Assembly (NCBI RefSeq): GCF_052857255.1
Contig: NC_135498.1
Span: forward strand, 82,794,639-82,858,638
DNA: 64,000 nucleotides
Source: Amblyomma americanum
Taxonomy: Eukaryota; Arthropoda; Arachnida; Ixodida; Ixodidae
Direction of reading: 5' to 3'
Shown piece after piece: positions 21,042-32,000 of this stretch; position 1 is the stretch's first letter; each line of letters begins with the position of its first letter. The translations under genes and the position numbers were made by a program. The notes beneath the pieces were generated by a model. It did no database searches. It was not told where the DNA came from and was given only the letters and a program-made list of their open reading frames with translations.

Positions 21042-21304
21042 TTTTTTTCTTTATGCCCGACTTCACGAATATTCTGGACTTCACGAAAATTTCTGGAAAA
21101 GGGAAAATTCCCTGAATGGCTCATCGTTGCAACGCCGCGTTCTCGGCAGAGCAGAGGGGCGCGAAGTGATTGTTCTACCCATGCACGGCGATCAGTCTGA
21201 GATTGGGGGAAGGGCAGCTCTCAGGGAAAATACTGTCAGCGCGATGAGGCACACGCGATGTCAAGCAGACACGCTTAATTCCTTGATTCCGTCGCTTCAT
21301 GCTT

Positions 21305-22200
21305 GGTGGCGAAAACATTTATTTGAAAATTGCAGAGAGGTTGCCTGGGGAGCAATCCGTAGTGGGACGCTTCCCTTACAGTACTTGGTGGAGTCCCTTA
21401 TTCAGGGACTCCATTGGTCTGGGCCGCCAGTCGAGTTCACTGAACTAGGGCTTGTTGGGCCGGTAGGTCCAGGCAGCTGTGCAGGGCCGCCTCCCAGTCA
21501 TCTCAGGTATGGGAAGGGGTTAGGGGCGGAAGAGAAGGGTTGTGTTGGCATGCCCAGACCGTGTGAAACGTGTCAGCCACCTCCCCACAGAAAGAGCAGA
21601 GGCCAGAGAAAGAAGTGTCGAAATGTTTGAGCACTGCCGGGCACAGTAGAGTGTTAGTAAAAAGTCTAAGCAGTATTCTTTCGTCCGCTTTCCCTAGCCC
21701 CTTAAGGGGATCCGGGCACTGACGGTGCGAGTCCCGGTAATAAGCGGAGATATCTTTGAAAGTTAACAGAGGATAGGGGTTCTGGTCCACATCGGTAGGG
21801 TCTACGTCGGGGACCCGGTTAGTGAGTGCGGGCGACCGAGTTGGCGGCCTCATTCCCTGGTAGACCCTGGTGGCCTGTAGTGCAAATGAGAAATCGGGTC
21901 GTGGGGTCCTGATTCCGAGCTGCACTCCGAAGTATTCGTTGCGCTGTTGGCGTTATCCAGCCCAGTTCATAATTCTGGCAAGCCCCTCGCCAGTCGTATA
22001 TGATGAATTTAAATTGAGCGTGGGAGGCGGCTAGGGCGATTGCTACCTCCTCCGCGTAGGTTGTGCTAAGTGCCTTAAAATTGAGGCCGTTCACCTGTCT
22101 TCCCTCGTGATCGACTGAAAATGCTTGGAGCTTCAGAGCTTTAGAAAGCCGTCCTGCGAGCAAATGCAATCTGACACGTCCTAACTCGACGTGGGAAAAG
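21305..22200 (-). pseudogene. I-group LINE, 5'-truncated 3' end (RNase H)
   Basis: A second copy of the I-group family on the minus strand. It keeps RNase H pieces (EEVAIALAASHAQFKFIIYD, GHQGLPGNEAANS) at 22169-21819, then the C-terminal region at 21925-21503 (FKDISAYYRDSHRQCPDPLK, KADERILLRLFTNTLLCPA, CSFCGEVADTFHTVWACQ). The Cys motif keeps the His lost in the full-length copy. The 3' UTR has AATAAATGTTTTC at 21322-21310, the same as the full-length LINE, and a weak GCCACC tail. The catalytic TDSRG is altered to YDWRG, and frames change once near 21870. Dead on arrival by 5' truncation. Confidence 0.85.
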
Positions 22201-22239
22201 GCAGTTTCGAACAGGGGGACGCTATCAGTTAAGGGGGGT

Positions 22240-22690
22240 TAGGCAATTGCTGGGAGCCAGTGCTCATGCCCAGGACAAGAACCCCAGTGGTGCTGTGTTT
22301 CTGAGCATGCGCACTGTCGCTCCGCTATTCCCTTGTCCCCCTAATCCAAAGGGTCCCCCTAATAAAAAGCTCCCTATAGACGCGCTGCGGAGAATTCGAT
22401 TGGGCGCTGCGCTGGCTCCTGCGGTCAGGGAGTCCTGGACATCCAGGTCGCATACCCCTCCGCTGAAATGTCTCCTCTGCCCCGCTCCCGCCAAGGAGGC
22501 AACGCTGAATCACTTTATGGAGACTTGCCTCGGACTTCGAGCTGCGAGCGTACATCTGTGTAGCCAACGCTAATATCCAAGACGCCAGCCAGCCAGACAC
22601 GCGCAAGTGGACACGCTGGCCTCAGCCCCACGCACTGCTGACATTCAACAACGAATCCAGCCTTTACCTTTTCCATCAACTTATGTCAAA
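22240..22690 (+). pseudogene. LINE C-terminal fragment on the plus strand
   Basis: The frame 22247-22573 ends with LRRIRLGAALAPAV and a zinc motif CLLCPAPAKEATLNHFMETC, typical of the end of I-type LINE ORF2 after RNase H. A one-frame shift near 22570 leads on through ANIQDASQPDTRKW. Only the last ~130 codons are left. Opposite in orientation to all LINE material to its left. Confidence 0.6.
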
Positions 22691-23370
22691 GTGCAAATTT
22701 GCACAATAAGAAGAAAAAATAGCGGCGAGCAATTGGATTGATTCGGTTGAAATGCGATTTTCTTCCAGTTCTGGTTCCCTTTCTTTCACTCACCAATCTA
22801 TTCCACTTTTGGTTCTATTCTATTTGGGATTCTATTCTGCTTCTGCTTCTATTCTTATTACATTTCTATTCCTTATTGCTGTTTTTTTCGTTTTTGCTGA
22901 TTCACTTTTAGTCATTTTCATTTTTGTTGAGTCATTCTTACTCCGGCCTCTCCCTACTCTCCCCTACAATTGGCGTGGAGGAAGACTTCCTTCTCTCCAC
23001 CTGCCACTGTTTTCAGGTGCAGACTTCACGCATACGGCTGTGCCGGAAAGTTTTCGCCTTTATGGCCCTCCTTAAGCTGTAGCATAAAAAACAGTACTCA
23101 GTGTTGCCAGGCAGAGCCACTCCGAAAGTGGACTGAAATTTTTAGTGTGAAAGTTCTACAGGATGCAGAACTCGGATCTCCGATTCCGTGTCTCCAGGTG
23201 ACCTTGAAATAACTTTGCGATGCCTACTACACCAACAGCGTTGCTTTAAGCTACATAAGGTGTGCTATCTCTGCAAAGTTCACCATGACCCGCCTGGTTC
23301 ACCATGGTGGCATGGCCTTTGACCTTTGACCTCGTCGCCCCACCCCCCGCAATTTTTTAAATTTTGTAAA

Positions 23371-23622
23371 AATTGGTTTTGGGGGGAAAGGAAATGGCGC
23401 AGTATCTGTCTCATATATCGTTGGACACCTGAACCGCGCCGTAAGGGAAGGGTTAAGGAGGGAGTGAAAGAATAAAGGAAGAGAGAGGTGCCGTAGTGGA
23501 GGGCTCCGGAATAATTTCGACCACCTGGGGATCTTTAACGTGCACTTACATCGCATAGCACACGGGCGCCTTGTGCTGTGCGATGTCAGTGCACGTTAAA
23601 GATCCCCAGGTGGTCGAAATTA
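23371..23622. mobile_element. Inverted pair of Ruka fragments (hairpin), copy B only
   Basis: A minus-orientation Ruka 3' half (23371-23570) meets a short plus-orientation Ruka piece (23571-23622). About 50 bp on each side (23510-23561 and 23573-23622) are inverted copies with few mismatches, so a transcript would fold into a stem. Absent from copy A at about 355. Confidence 0.85.
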
Positions 23623-24777
23623 TCCCCCCCGCAAAAAAAAAAGAAAAAATGATCTTGTCAGATTTCGACCTACCAAGATGAGAGACTATTACCACAACAT
23701 TTCCTTTCCTAAAAAAACAATTTTCCGTTTGGAGCATAATTGATGTATAGCCATAATTGACCGCGCCCAACACGATGGTGATCTCAGCACCGTATTTCCC
23801 GCCGGACAACCCGCCCTCATATGTTGCTTGGACGCAGGGGCCACATCGCCGTTCCCTCCTCGACTTCTTTCGATCCGTCCACATTTTCTCTTTCATTTAA
23901 CACCCACCCACTCTTTTCTTTCTATTTCTACCTTCCCAGCTCCCATTATGCCCTGAGGCATTAAATAACGTTATAAAAAATATCTCAAAATTTGGCCCAG
24001 GATAGCCGCAGAATATTACCTACCCACCCCCGAAAATTGAGCTTGGCAGATTTGGAACAAACTTTATTTGAGCGTGTCCAACACAATGGCGAACTCTAGA
24101 TTTTGCCCGGGCCATTGTCACAATTTGACCTTGAGAATGATCTCATACGATGATAGGTTTAACCAAGTTTAAACCCTGGCATTTTTTTTTCTGCGCTTGG
24201 GAAGGAGCGGTGCGGGGTGGTTGGGCCTTTGACCCTTGTATAGCTCCATTCACGCACTCAGCGGTCAAAGCGAATCATTTGCGGGCATGCAATGCTGCTC
24301 ATCGGGTGACTCTTGACCTGAGCACTGGAACCGTCGTCAGGCGTCGGTTACACAATCGTGCTTCAGAACAGTTCCGACCAAGGCGGCGCAGAAGCTGCCG
24401 TCTCGACATCAAGATTTAGCGCCGAGAAATGGTTTTGAAGATTCTAGGGCAAATGTCGCAGCACTGCTGAGCGAAGGGAAGCTTAGCCGAAGCCTGTACG
24501 GAATTAAGACAGATGACGGAAGGAACTCTGCTGGCATTGCGTAGGCATAGCTGACGCGGCTGAATTGCTGAGAATTTGAGGTGGAGATCTTCGTTCAGCA
24601 ATCCAAGAACGATAATGATTTTCATGAATACTGTCGTGACCTGAAACCAATTTGTCCTAAGCGAATACTCAACACCTAGAAATAGCATGCAAAAAGGCAG
24701 CTAATTTGTTCTCGCCGAGCACTACCGTGACATTGGCTATAAAAAAATGGCTGCGGTTTAGCTCTGGTTAACCCTAG

Positions 24778-25125
24778 TTGAATTGCGAAAGCTTCGTTAC
24801 CTCGGCACGTCGTCTACGCAGCGTCTCATTCCGACGCTCTCGAGAACACAAACCGGTCTCTTTCGCAGTTGAAATCACTCCGAGACGTGGCACGACTTCT
24901 TTTAGCCGCATCTTCGTTACGACGTTTCTCGAGTCGTGCGGCGCGCTCTTCTGGCGTCTCATTAGCGCGTTGACTCTTCCTCGTTTCGTTCTGTCGTTGT
25001 TGCGTGTCTTTCGCGCTCTCCATAACGACTACAATACACTGACTGACTGACGTTGCTGCGAGGAAGTAGGAAAAAAAAAGCACGGGCCTGCCTACAGGCT
25101 CAAGCCGAGCCACGCTCGCTGCCAC
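24778..25125 (-). pseudogene. STPR-like repeat remnant, copy B
   Basis: A 99-codon minus-strand frame (25125-24826) contains NETRKSQRANETPEERAARL and EKRRNEDAAKR, which match the roughly 23-residue STPR repeat spacing (ETPEER..RL...R). A second frame (24962-24774) continues with RERRNETLRRRRAEVTKL after a frameshift near 24850. STPR domains are known as DNA-binding repeats (FMBP-1 type) and precede transposon-encoded enzymes in some tick elements. No neighbouring helicase or transposase domain is recognised. Better preserved than in copy A. Confidence 0.45.
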
Positions 25126-25374
25126 GAGCTGAAAGTAGGAGACTTATTGAATAGGAGGGACAGACAGATAAATCGCCGCGCGCTAATAGGCCCATAGACC
25201 CCAGGGTCGATCCCGGAGGCAGTGCAATACTGGGACGAGCCGTGCCAGAGCGCATCTAGCACTCCTCCATATTCTAAAAATAAGTTGAATATCTTGGGCC
25301 CAAGGACCAACAGGAGATATTAAATCAGGTATCTGCGCAGGCATTTTCACCTGTACAATACACTGACGCGAAGG

Positions 25375-25375
<1 letters not shown>

Positions 25376-25430
<55 letters not shown>

Positions 25431-25451
25431 TTATATATATATATATATATA
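25376..25451. repeat. (CA)n(TA)n compound microsatellite
   Basis: CA repeats at 25376-25429 followed by TA repeats at 25432-25451. The homologous copy A tract is pure (TA)n. Confidence 0.95.
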
Positions 25452-26298
25452 CCCACCGCGAGGCGACACCTCTCCCTCTACCCCAGCGGAGAACATCTAG
25501 TGGAGCGAGTGGCGACGGCAACGGCGGCGACTGCGGCGCCATCTGTCTGTTGGAGCGGAGATACCGTGTTGCTGCTAGGCAACGGCGACTCAAGGTCGTT
25601 CGTGGCCCCGCGCATACGGCTGAAGTTTGCGACGAGCCGAAATGTCTCGCTGGCTGGAGTAGTAAAGCTTTCGCTTTAAAATACGGCATGCGTCGAACCA
25701 TGCACCCCTCAGTTTCGGCCAGGATGTTCACACCCTCACCCTCGCAGTAAATCCGCGAGCAGCCGTCAAGTGACAGAACGTGCGCTGAGAATTATGAGAG
25801 CAGGCTACACTCTTCGTAGAGTAGAGAGGACAACAGTAGTTTCCAATTATCTCCACAGCGTTGACAGCGCCGCTGCCTCCCAGTTTCAAACGTCACAGAG
25901 GTGGAGTGGCAGCCCCGGATCCTCTGCCCGTCCGCACAGGCAGCACCGTCGGACAGGTGCAGAAGGGCACTATCAGCATCCTTCCCGAATGCAGTCTTTC
26001 GGCTGGTGGAGCACCACACACACCGAACACATGATGCACCGCACGCGAACCGGACGCATTGTACGCCATTGGTGGGCGGAACCCACGTCTTTCCCCTCAC
26101 TCCTTTCCTCCGCGTTGCGAGGAAGGAGAGTCCGAACTCTCGCAACACAACGACCGGCCTGGGTAGCAATGGCGACATGAAAGAACAGCACGCGGTAAAA
26201 CTGCACCATTTGTTTATTTGCAACATCATTATAAGTGCTCTGCACATTTTTTTTCTAAAAAAGCGGCGGAGGAGGGGACAATTGGAATAAAACAGTAA

Positions 26299-26760
26299 CT
26301 AGTAACGTGACGCAGTAATCCTTGCATCCCATCTTAGGCCCCCTGGTGACGGCTGTGGAACGGGTGCTTGCGGGTAGTGAAATTTTGCCCTCTGCGTTGC
26401 TTCCTGCCGCGTATGAACTCGATAAGTACCAGCCAGCCCCTGGGCACGATAATGTTGTCGCGTAATGTTCCGGGCATGAAAGGTTTTGTACAATACAGGG
26501 TCTTCGTCATCACTCTCGGATGGTGTCGACTTGATAGACTCCGTTTCTTTCTCCCAATTTGAATATGGAGCGGAACACTGAGCCCGACCGGTGTCAGCGC
26601 CCACAGAGATGAAAGTGCTTTCTTGTTCGGTGAGGTTATTTCCTTGTTGGCTTTCTTCAGTGCACGTAGCAGTGCGGGCACATTTCACACGATCAGTGAA
26701 CTTCGGTTCCATATTACCCATGGCTACTTGGTAAATTGGGCACGTGGGAGTAATGAGCAT
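26299..26760 (-). CDS. Unrecognised ORF conserved between duplicated blocks (copy B)
   Basis: A 153-codon frame with the same first ~110 residues pattern as 3038-3472 (NMEPKFTDRV, NLTEQES, APYSNWEKETESIK, SESDDED, TFHARN). It contains six Cys without an obvious zinc-binding spacing. A start at 26760 is an ATG in both copies. No domain is recognised and no splice context is evident. It may be the relic of a transposon ORF carried in the repeat. Confidence 0.25.
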   Translation of the reverse strand: MLITPTCPIYQVAMGNMEPKFTDRVKCARTATCTEESQQGNNLTEQESTFISVGADTGRAQCSAPYSNWEKETESIKSTPSESDDEDPVLYKTFHARNITRQHYRAQGLAGTYRVHTRQEATQRAKFHYPQAPVPQPSPGGLRWDARITASRY

Positions 26761-27904
26761 ACGTTAATAGTTTCTTGCAGCCAGTGTACTTGTCACGGAT
26801 ATCCCCGGGGAACACTCGGACCGAAAGAATGGACTAGGCGACAGGTGTACCCACACAAATGCACATTTAATACACCCCACGTGACACACGCACTAGAACA
26901 CAAAACTAACAAAACTAACACAACACACAAAGACTATAAATACACACGACCCGGGCACACTGCTACCAGCGCCTACTACTAGCGTTCTACTATTAGCGGT
27001 CGAGGTTCGTGCTCAGGGTTGGTTCAGTGCGGCTGCGGCGTTGTATGGATCCAGTAGCCGGCGTCGAGGCGGCGTTTGACGTACTTGGGCTGGCGTCGCT
27101 GGCTGCGTCGTATAAGCTACCGGTCCGAGCGCCCGTGGAGGTGATGCCGGTGTTGGCGCTGGGGGCACCACCCGGATGGGTGGCAGCAGCGCTAGAGACA
27201 CCGCTGGCCGTAGCAGGTGGTAGCGTCCTCCGTTGACTCCCCGGAACGTGCTCAGGCACGGCAGGAAGTCCACGATGCGAAGCCTTAGAACGCAAGCTCA
27301 CCGGAGCAGTAGCGGGCGTCACTCTCTTCAAGCCGATGTGACCCGCCGGAGCTTCCACTTATCTGTTCTTCGCCCCTGTGCCTCGCTCTCCCGCGCCCTT
27401 TTATAGCCACGGCGTTGCTCCACGTAAGCCTTGTCGTCGTCTCCTCCTTCTCTTCTCCGCCAATATTTCTACACCACTTCGAATTCTTCTTCTTCATCTT
27501 CTTTATTCGATTAATCCACGTCGTCTTCTTCACACCTCTTTCCTTTAAAATTTAATTTAGAATACGTGCGGTTTATTCTTGCGTGGAACACTGCTCCTCA
27601 TTTTAGTTTCAACGGACTTGGTGCTAGCTGTCCTATAGCTAGGAGTATGTTTCTACCTAAGACAGCTCCCGATTTCCCTTCCTTTCTAGCGCGACGCCTT
27701 TTCCTGATGCGTGCTTCCCACTTGCCGTCTTGTTATGCTCTTGATCACAAAAGTTTTTACAAGATGCTTGTTTTCGCCAGAGGACCACGGCCTGTTCAAT
27801 GGCCACAGACCATGCCTCGTCGTTCGTCATGGTCCTCTGAAGGCTTCTGTATCTTCCGCCTTCAGACGAATCGCGACATGCAGAGGTGCACGCTCGCTTG
27901 CGTC

Positions 27905-28525
27905 CTAAATCATCGGCCTGCCCAACACTTTCCGCTGGCCTCGCTCCCCGAGTCTTTTGTGACGGCGAAGTAACGCGGTTGAGCTGTCTTGACCTCCGGC
28001 AAAAAGATCTCTGAGAAATCTCTGACCCACTGCGAATTTCTTGTGGGCTTCCTCCTGTGTTACCTTGCACACGATGAAAGTCAGCGGCCTGCCTCGGCGG
28101 CTGGAAAGCCGATGCCTGAGGTCCTCGCAGGAGGCTCGTTCATCCGGAAATCCTGGTGGCGTAGGCGGCGTGAGCCAGCATCCACGAACACCCGGTGATG
28201 GCGTTGGCGAACTGCGTCCCGGCTTCGGAGACCGGTCAGATGCCGTCCGAGTGCGTCCGTCACGGACAAGAGGCTCGCCGCATTCAGAGCTCATTCTTGG
28301 AGAAGGCGATCCCCTGGATACCTCAAAGAGCGTCTGCGGCGGTCCCCAGCTGCAGGATGCGGGTGTGCCGCGGTCGAAGCTGAGGCCCGGGTTGCCGCGG
28401 CCGCTGTCAATGCAGGTGTGGTGGTGCAGCTCACCCTGCAGACAAGAGGTGTATGCTCCAGGAAGCTGGAGACCTTCGCAGACAGATTGAATCCATATTG
28501 TGGAGCCCACTCCAGTGTTCTCCAT
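27905..28525 (-). other. GC-rich region with overlapping ORFs (copy B)
   Basis: Homologous to 4566-5363. The minus frame of 206 codons combines the Pro/Arg-rich stretch seen in copy A with the LTFIVCKVTQEEAHKKFAVG and RFLRDLF segment, which in copy A lies in a different frame. One or more indels therefore separate the copies. Coding status undecided. Confidence 0.25.
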
Positions 28526-28544
28526 CTTCGGCTTCCTAAAGCTC

Positions 28545-28665
28545 GCTTCTTCTTCTTCTTCTTCTTCTCCTCAAGTAATATCGCTTCTGAACGAACGCTT
28601 TCTTCTTATTTGCCTCTGTAAATATGGCACGTGCCCACGCGGGGGTATTAGCCGAAGGAACGCTT
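28545..28665 (-). repeat. LINE 3' tail pieces, copy B
   Basis: (TTC)n followed by 'ctcctcaagtaatat', and further right 'gcacgtgcccacgcggggg', are the reverse complement of the 3' end of the LINE at 54578-55648. Equivalent to 5405-5546 but without the hairpin. Confidence 0.65.
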
Positions 28666-29959
28666 TCTCCTGTTCTACTCGCTTTCTTTCTCTTCTCCTT
28701 ACCTTGGTCTTCGTCTTCTAGCACGCAATTGGGAAGATGTACACGGACAAGATTGTTCTGTGCATTTTTTTAATCATATGCGCAAGACATTAGTAAATAT
28801 GGATCGTCACGAGCAATTAGCTCTCGTTCGGTAAATAATTTATAACTGAATATCTGCTCTCACAATTCTGCTTCGGTTTAAGCCATCGAACGGCAGGTAT
28901 GGCATCGTGAGCCAGGTTGAAATCAGGAGAGGCGCGGACGAAATGAAATATTACCGCTAATTGATTGTTTTATTTACAGAGAAACGCTCTTATTGTGCGA
29001 AGATCCTGGTTAGCGTTGCGTCACGCTTCCGAGGGCCTACTGAGCACCTAACAGTCTACTCGGCTGCTATTATCTAGCTGTCTCGGGAAGATAAGCCGCC
29101 TTATATACATCTCAGCCAGCCCCAAGACAGTAATGGTTGTAAGATGTCTTGACAAATTATCTTGCAGTCTGCTTCAAGAACATTTCAAAACATATTGACA
29201 GATCTTGTAGCTCAGCTCAGCTAAAACGCCAATTTTTTTAAAGCTACAAGACATCTTACAAGACATTGCAGAAATCTCAAAAACAGCATCCCTCTACAAA
29301 AATCCTTGTTTGACTGAACACCAACCCGCCTACTCGACGGCTGGAAGGCGTCTTGGCACGATTAACAATCCGTCTTGTAGTCGTTACAACTGGCCAAAAC
29401 TTCTCAAGGATGTACTAGATGCACTGCATAGCAAGTACTACCCAACAGCTGGCTCTCTTGACCGTCTTCAGTGCATTGCCGGAAATGTGGATGCTCGCCA
29501 CACTTACCCAGCACCACTATTCTGTTCCCTCATAAGGACCAGGTGACTTGTGAGGTAATGGAAGTATTTTTAGCAGGAAAAACTAGTGCCTCATTCAGCC
29601 TTCGGAGGCCTTCAGATAAAGAACTCCGTTGCTTGGACAACCCGCTACCATCTGCTCCTGGCTAGTATGTTTTTGTGCGCAACCTTGTCTGCGTTTCTAG
29701 CTGTCTTCACGCGGTCGTGATGCGCGCAGATCCCGGTGGTTTCTCTGTATATATCATTTCGCCTTTTCATACAACCTTAATCGCTTGTGGTGCCTTCCTT
29801 CTCTCGTGCGTCCGTCTAGTTAGTTCTGTTTTTGTTGCGGGAGCTACACTATAGGCTACCAGTCGAGCAATTCGTGGTACACGCGAGAGGCCAGTTGTGC
29901 GCATGTTGCAGTTACCATGGCAACCGGGGTGGAGGAGTGGGTGCGCCGCGCGCTTCGTC

Positions 29960-30070
29960 GCCGCTCTTTCTTCCGGAGTCTCTCCTTTATCCCTTCCCTT
30001 ATGGCGCGGTTATGGTGTCCTCCGATAAGTGAGACAGATACTGCGCCATTTCTTTTCCCCAAAATCCAAT
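29960..30070 (+). mobile_element. Ruka SINE 3' fragment (shared with copy A)
   Basis: Homologue of 7150-7261; part of the block before it was duplicated. Confidence 0.8.
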
Positions 30071-30179
30071 TTAACCTTACGGCTGCGGGTCCGCGGTGTC
30101 GGTCTCCGCGGCAGGCGCCGCATGGATCACACCTACCGTTCCGATGAACACATCGAAGTGCACCGGCGTTTTATGAAAA

Positions 30180-30690
30180 TTTGGTTTTGGGGGAAAGGAA
30201 ATGGTTATGGAGGAAAAACGCTAAGGCGCCCGTGTGCTGTGCGATGTCAGTGCACGTTAAAGATCCCCAGGTGGTCGAAATTATTCCGGAGCCCTTCACT
30301 ACGGAACCAATTATCCTTTCTTCTTTCACTCCCTCCTTAATCCCTTCCCTTACGGCGTGGTTCAGGTGTCCAACGATATATGAGACAGATACTGCGCCAT
30401 TTCCTTTCCCCAAAAACCAATTATTATTATTATTATTAAGGAAATGGCGCAGTATCTTTCTCACTGTATCGGTGGACACCTGAACCGTGCCGTAAGGGAG
30501 GGGATAAAGGAGGAACTGAGAGAAGAAAGGAAGAGGTGCCGTGGGGGAGGGCTCCGAAATAATAACTTCGACCACCTGGAGAACTTGCACTGACTTCGCA
30601 CAGCGTACGGGCGCCTTACCGTTTCGCCTCCATTGAAACGCAGCCGCCGCGGTCGGGTTCGAACCTGGGTACTCCGGATCCTGGACCGGA
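30180..30690 (-). mobile_element. Outer Ruka SINE, split by a second Ruka
   Basis: Minus-orientation Ruka in two parts, 30180-30204 and 30438-30690. The tRNA-like head with GGTTCGAACC lies near 30650-30665. The 10-bp AAGGAAATGG occurs at both break points as a target-site duplication. Copy A holds only the first part of the same SINE (7371-7546). Confidence 0.88.
30205..30437 (+). mobile_element. Inner Ruka SINE, 5'-truncated, with 10-bp target duplication
   Basis: Plus-orientation Ruka lacking its tRNA head, ending in (ATT)n at 30420-30437. It is flanked by AAGGAAATGG at 30195-30204 and 30438-30447, as expected for LINE-machinery insertion. Confidence 0.9.
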
Positions 30691-30699
30691 AGGATTGAC

Positions 30700-31227
30700 C
30701 TTGTGTATCTGAGAGAAAGCAACCAGTCTAAATACTGGGTAGGCAGCATTGACACAACTGCGTGCTACTTTACCAATAATCGGGCAGTGTTTATCTCTGT
30801 CAGAACAATTGAATAAACAATGTGTCTCACCGCATACATTTTAGTCTAAACAACAAATTCGACAACATGCGTAACCAGCGGAGAACTACAGCTCTCGCTA
30901 CGTATATCCTGGCATAGCTGAGCTAACCCACCGCCAATTTTTTTCTCCACCAACCTCCAATTTCATTCCTACATTGAGAACAAGGCCCTCGCAGCGGGCC
31001 GGAACGTTCTTTCGTTTTAACCATTGGCCAGCGCTCAAAGAAGACAAATGGAGCCAGCCCTAGAACATCGGTGGCAGCGCCTCAGTTACTTTCTTATTAG
31101 TGCGAAAGCGCTCGCACACTCACCAACACCGAGTAAGAGTCTTGTCCGTCCGACCTTTCTTGCGCCGACACCTAGCAACAGTGACGTTACGTTAAGTTAA
31201 TAAAAAGCATGAAACACAGATACGTCC
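30700..31227. other. Intergenic, one small shared repeat
   Basis: No gene seen. 'ctctcgctacgtatatcctg' with its surroundings (30885-30940) is an inverted copy of 34595-34650, a short interspersed repeat. Confidence 0.5.
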
Positions 31228-32000
31228 AAATTTGTTCTGGCTGCCCCCGAATTTGACCGCGCCCAACACAATGGTGACCTCCAAATGTTTTCTGGGCCAC
31301 CACAAAATTTGGCCCACCCACCCCCGACACGCCGCGGTGGCGCAGTGGTTAGAGCGCTCGGCTAATGAGCCGGATTACCGGGTTCGAACACGACCGCGGC
31401 GGCCGCGTTTGGATTGAGGCGAAACGCAAAAGGCGCCCGAGTGCTGTGCGAGGTCAGTGCGCGTTAATAACCCCAGGAGGTCGGAATTATTGTGGAGGCC
31501 TCCACTACGGCACCTCTTGCTTCCTTTCTTCTTGTACTCCCTTGTTTATCCCTTACCTTACGGCCTGGTTCGGGTGTCCACCGTGATATGTGAGACTGTT
31601 ACTGCGCCATTACCTTTCCTCAAAAACCAATTTTCAGTTTTTCCACCCCCGAAATTTGACCTTGACCGATTAGCACAATATCTATGTCCGGCTATAATTT
31701 ACCGCGCCCATGACAATAGCGACCCTCACATTTGGCCGGGGCCACCCCCAAATTTTGGTCCACCCGCCCCTGAAATTTGACCTCGGCCGATTTGGACCAA
31801 AATCGGTGTCCTGCAGCCATAATTAAGCACGACCAACACTATGGTGACCTCCAAATTTGGCCCGGGCCACCTCGAAAATTTGGTCCACCCAACCCCGAAT
31901 TTTGACCTCGGCCGCTTTGGGCCCAAATCGATGTCCAACCGTAACTGACCATGTCCAACACTATGGTGACCTCCAGACTTTGCCCGAGCCATTTCCAAAA
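31228..32000. repeat. Degenerate ~120-bp tandem repeat, interrupted by a SINE
   Basis: Successive units contain 'ccacccccgaaatttgacct', 'ggccgatttggaccaaaatc', 'cgcccaacac.atggtgacc' and 'ccaaatttggcccgggcca'. One unit lies left of the SINE (31228-31330) and about three right of it (31633-32000). Related relics are at 440-890 and 23750-24150. Confidence 0.8.
31331..31632 (+). mobile_element. Full-length Ruka SINE
   Basis: It starts with a tRNA-like head GCCGCGGTGGCGCAGTGGTT (A box) and has GGTTCGAACA (B box) about 50 bp later. The Ruka body follows and ends 'ctcaaaaaccaattt'. The body has several differences from other copies here, so it is an older insertion. It sits inside the ~120-bp tandem array. 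Confidence 0.9.

Larger units (their letters stand above)
22986..30605 (+). repeat. Duplicated block, copy B
   Basis: This matches copy A (1-7546). Its left boundary cannot be set because copy A runs off the window; 22740-22985 is pyrimidine-rich with no gene. Later events in B only: an inverted SINE pair (23371-23622) and a Ruka inserted into a Ruka (30205-30437). Like copy A it contains STPR-like remnants, two conserved frames, LINE tail pieces and a Ruka 3' fragment, and no intact gene I can name. Confidence 0.9.

Noticed and set aside
27009..27236. Ala-rich plus-strand ORF downstream of a TATAAATA motif
   Set aside because: Copy A has a one-base difference that destroys the frame, and no domain is recognised; kept only as a note.
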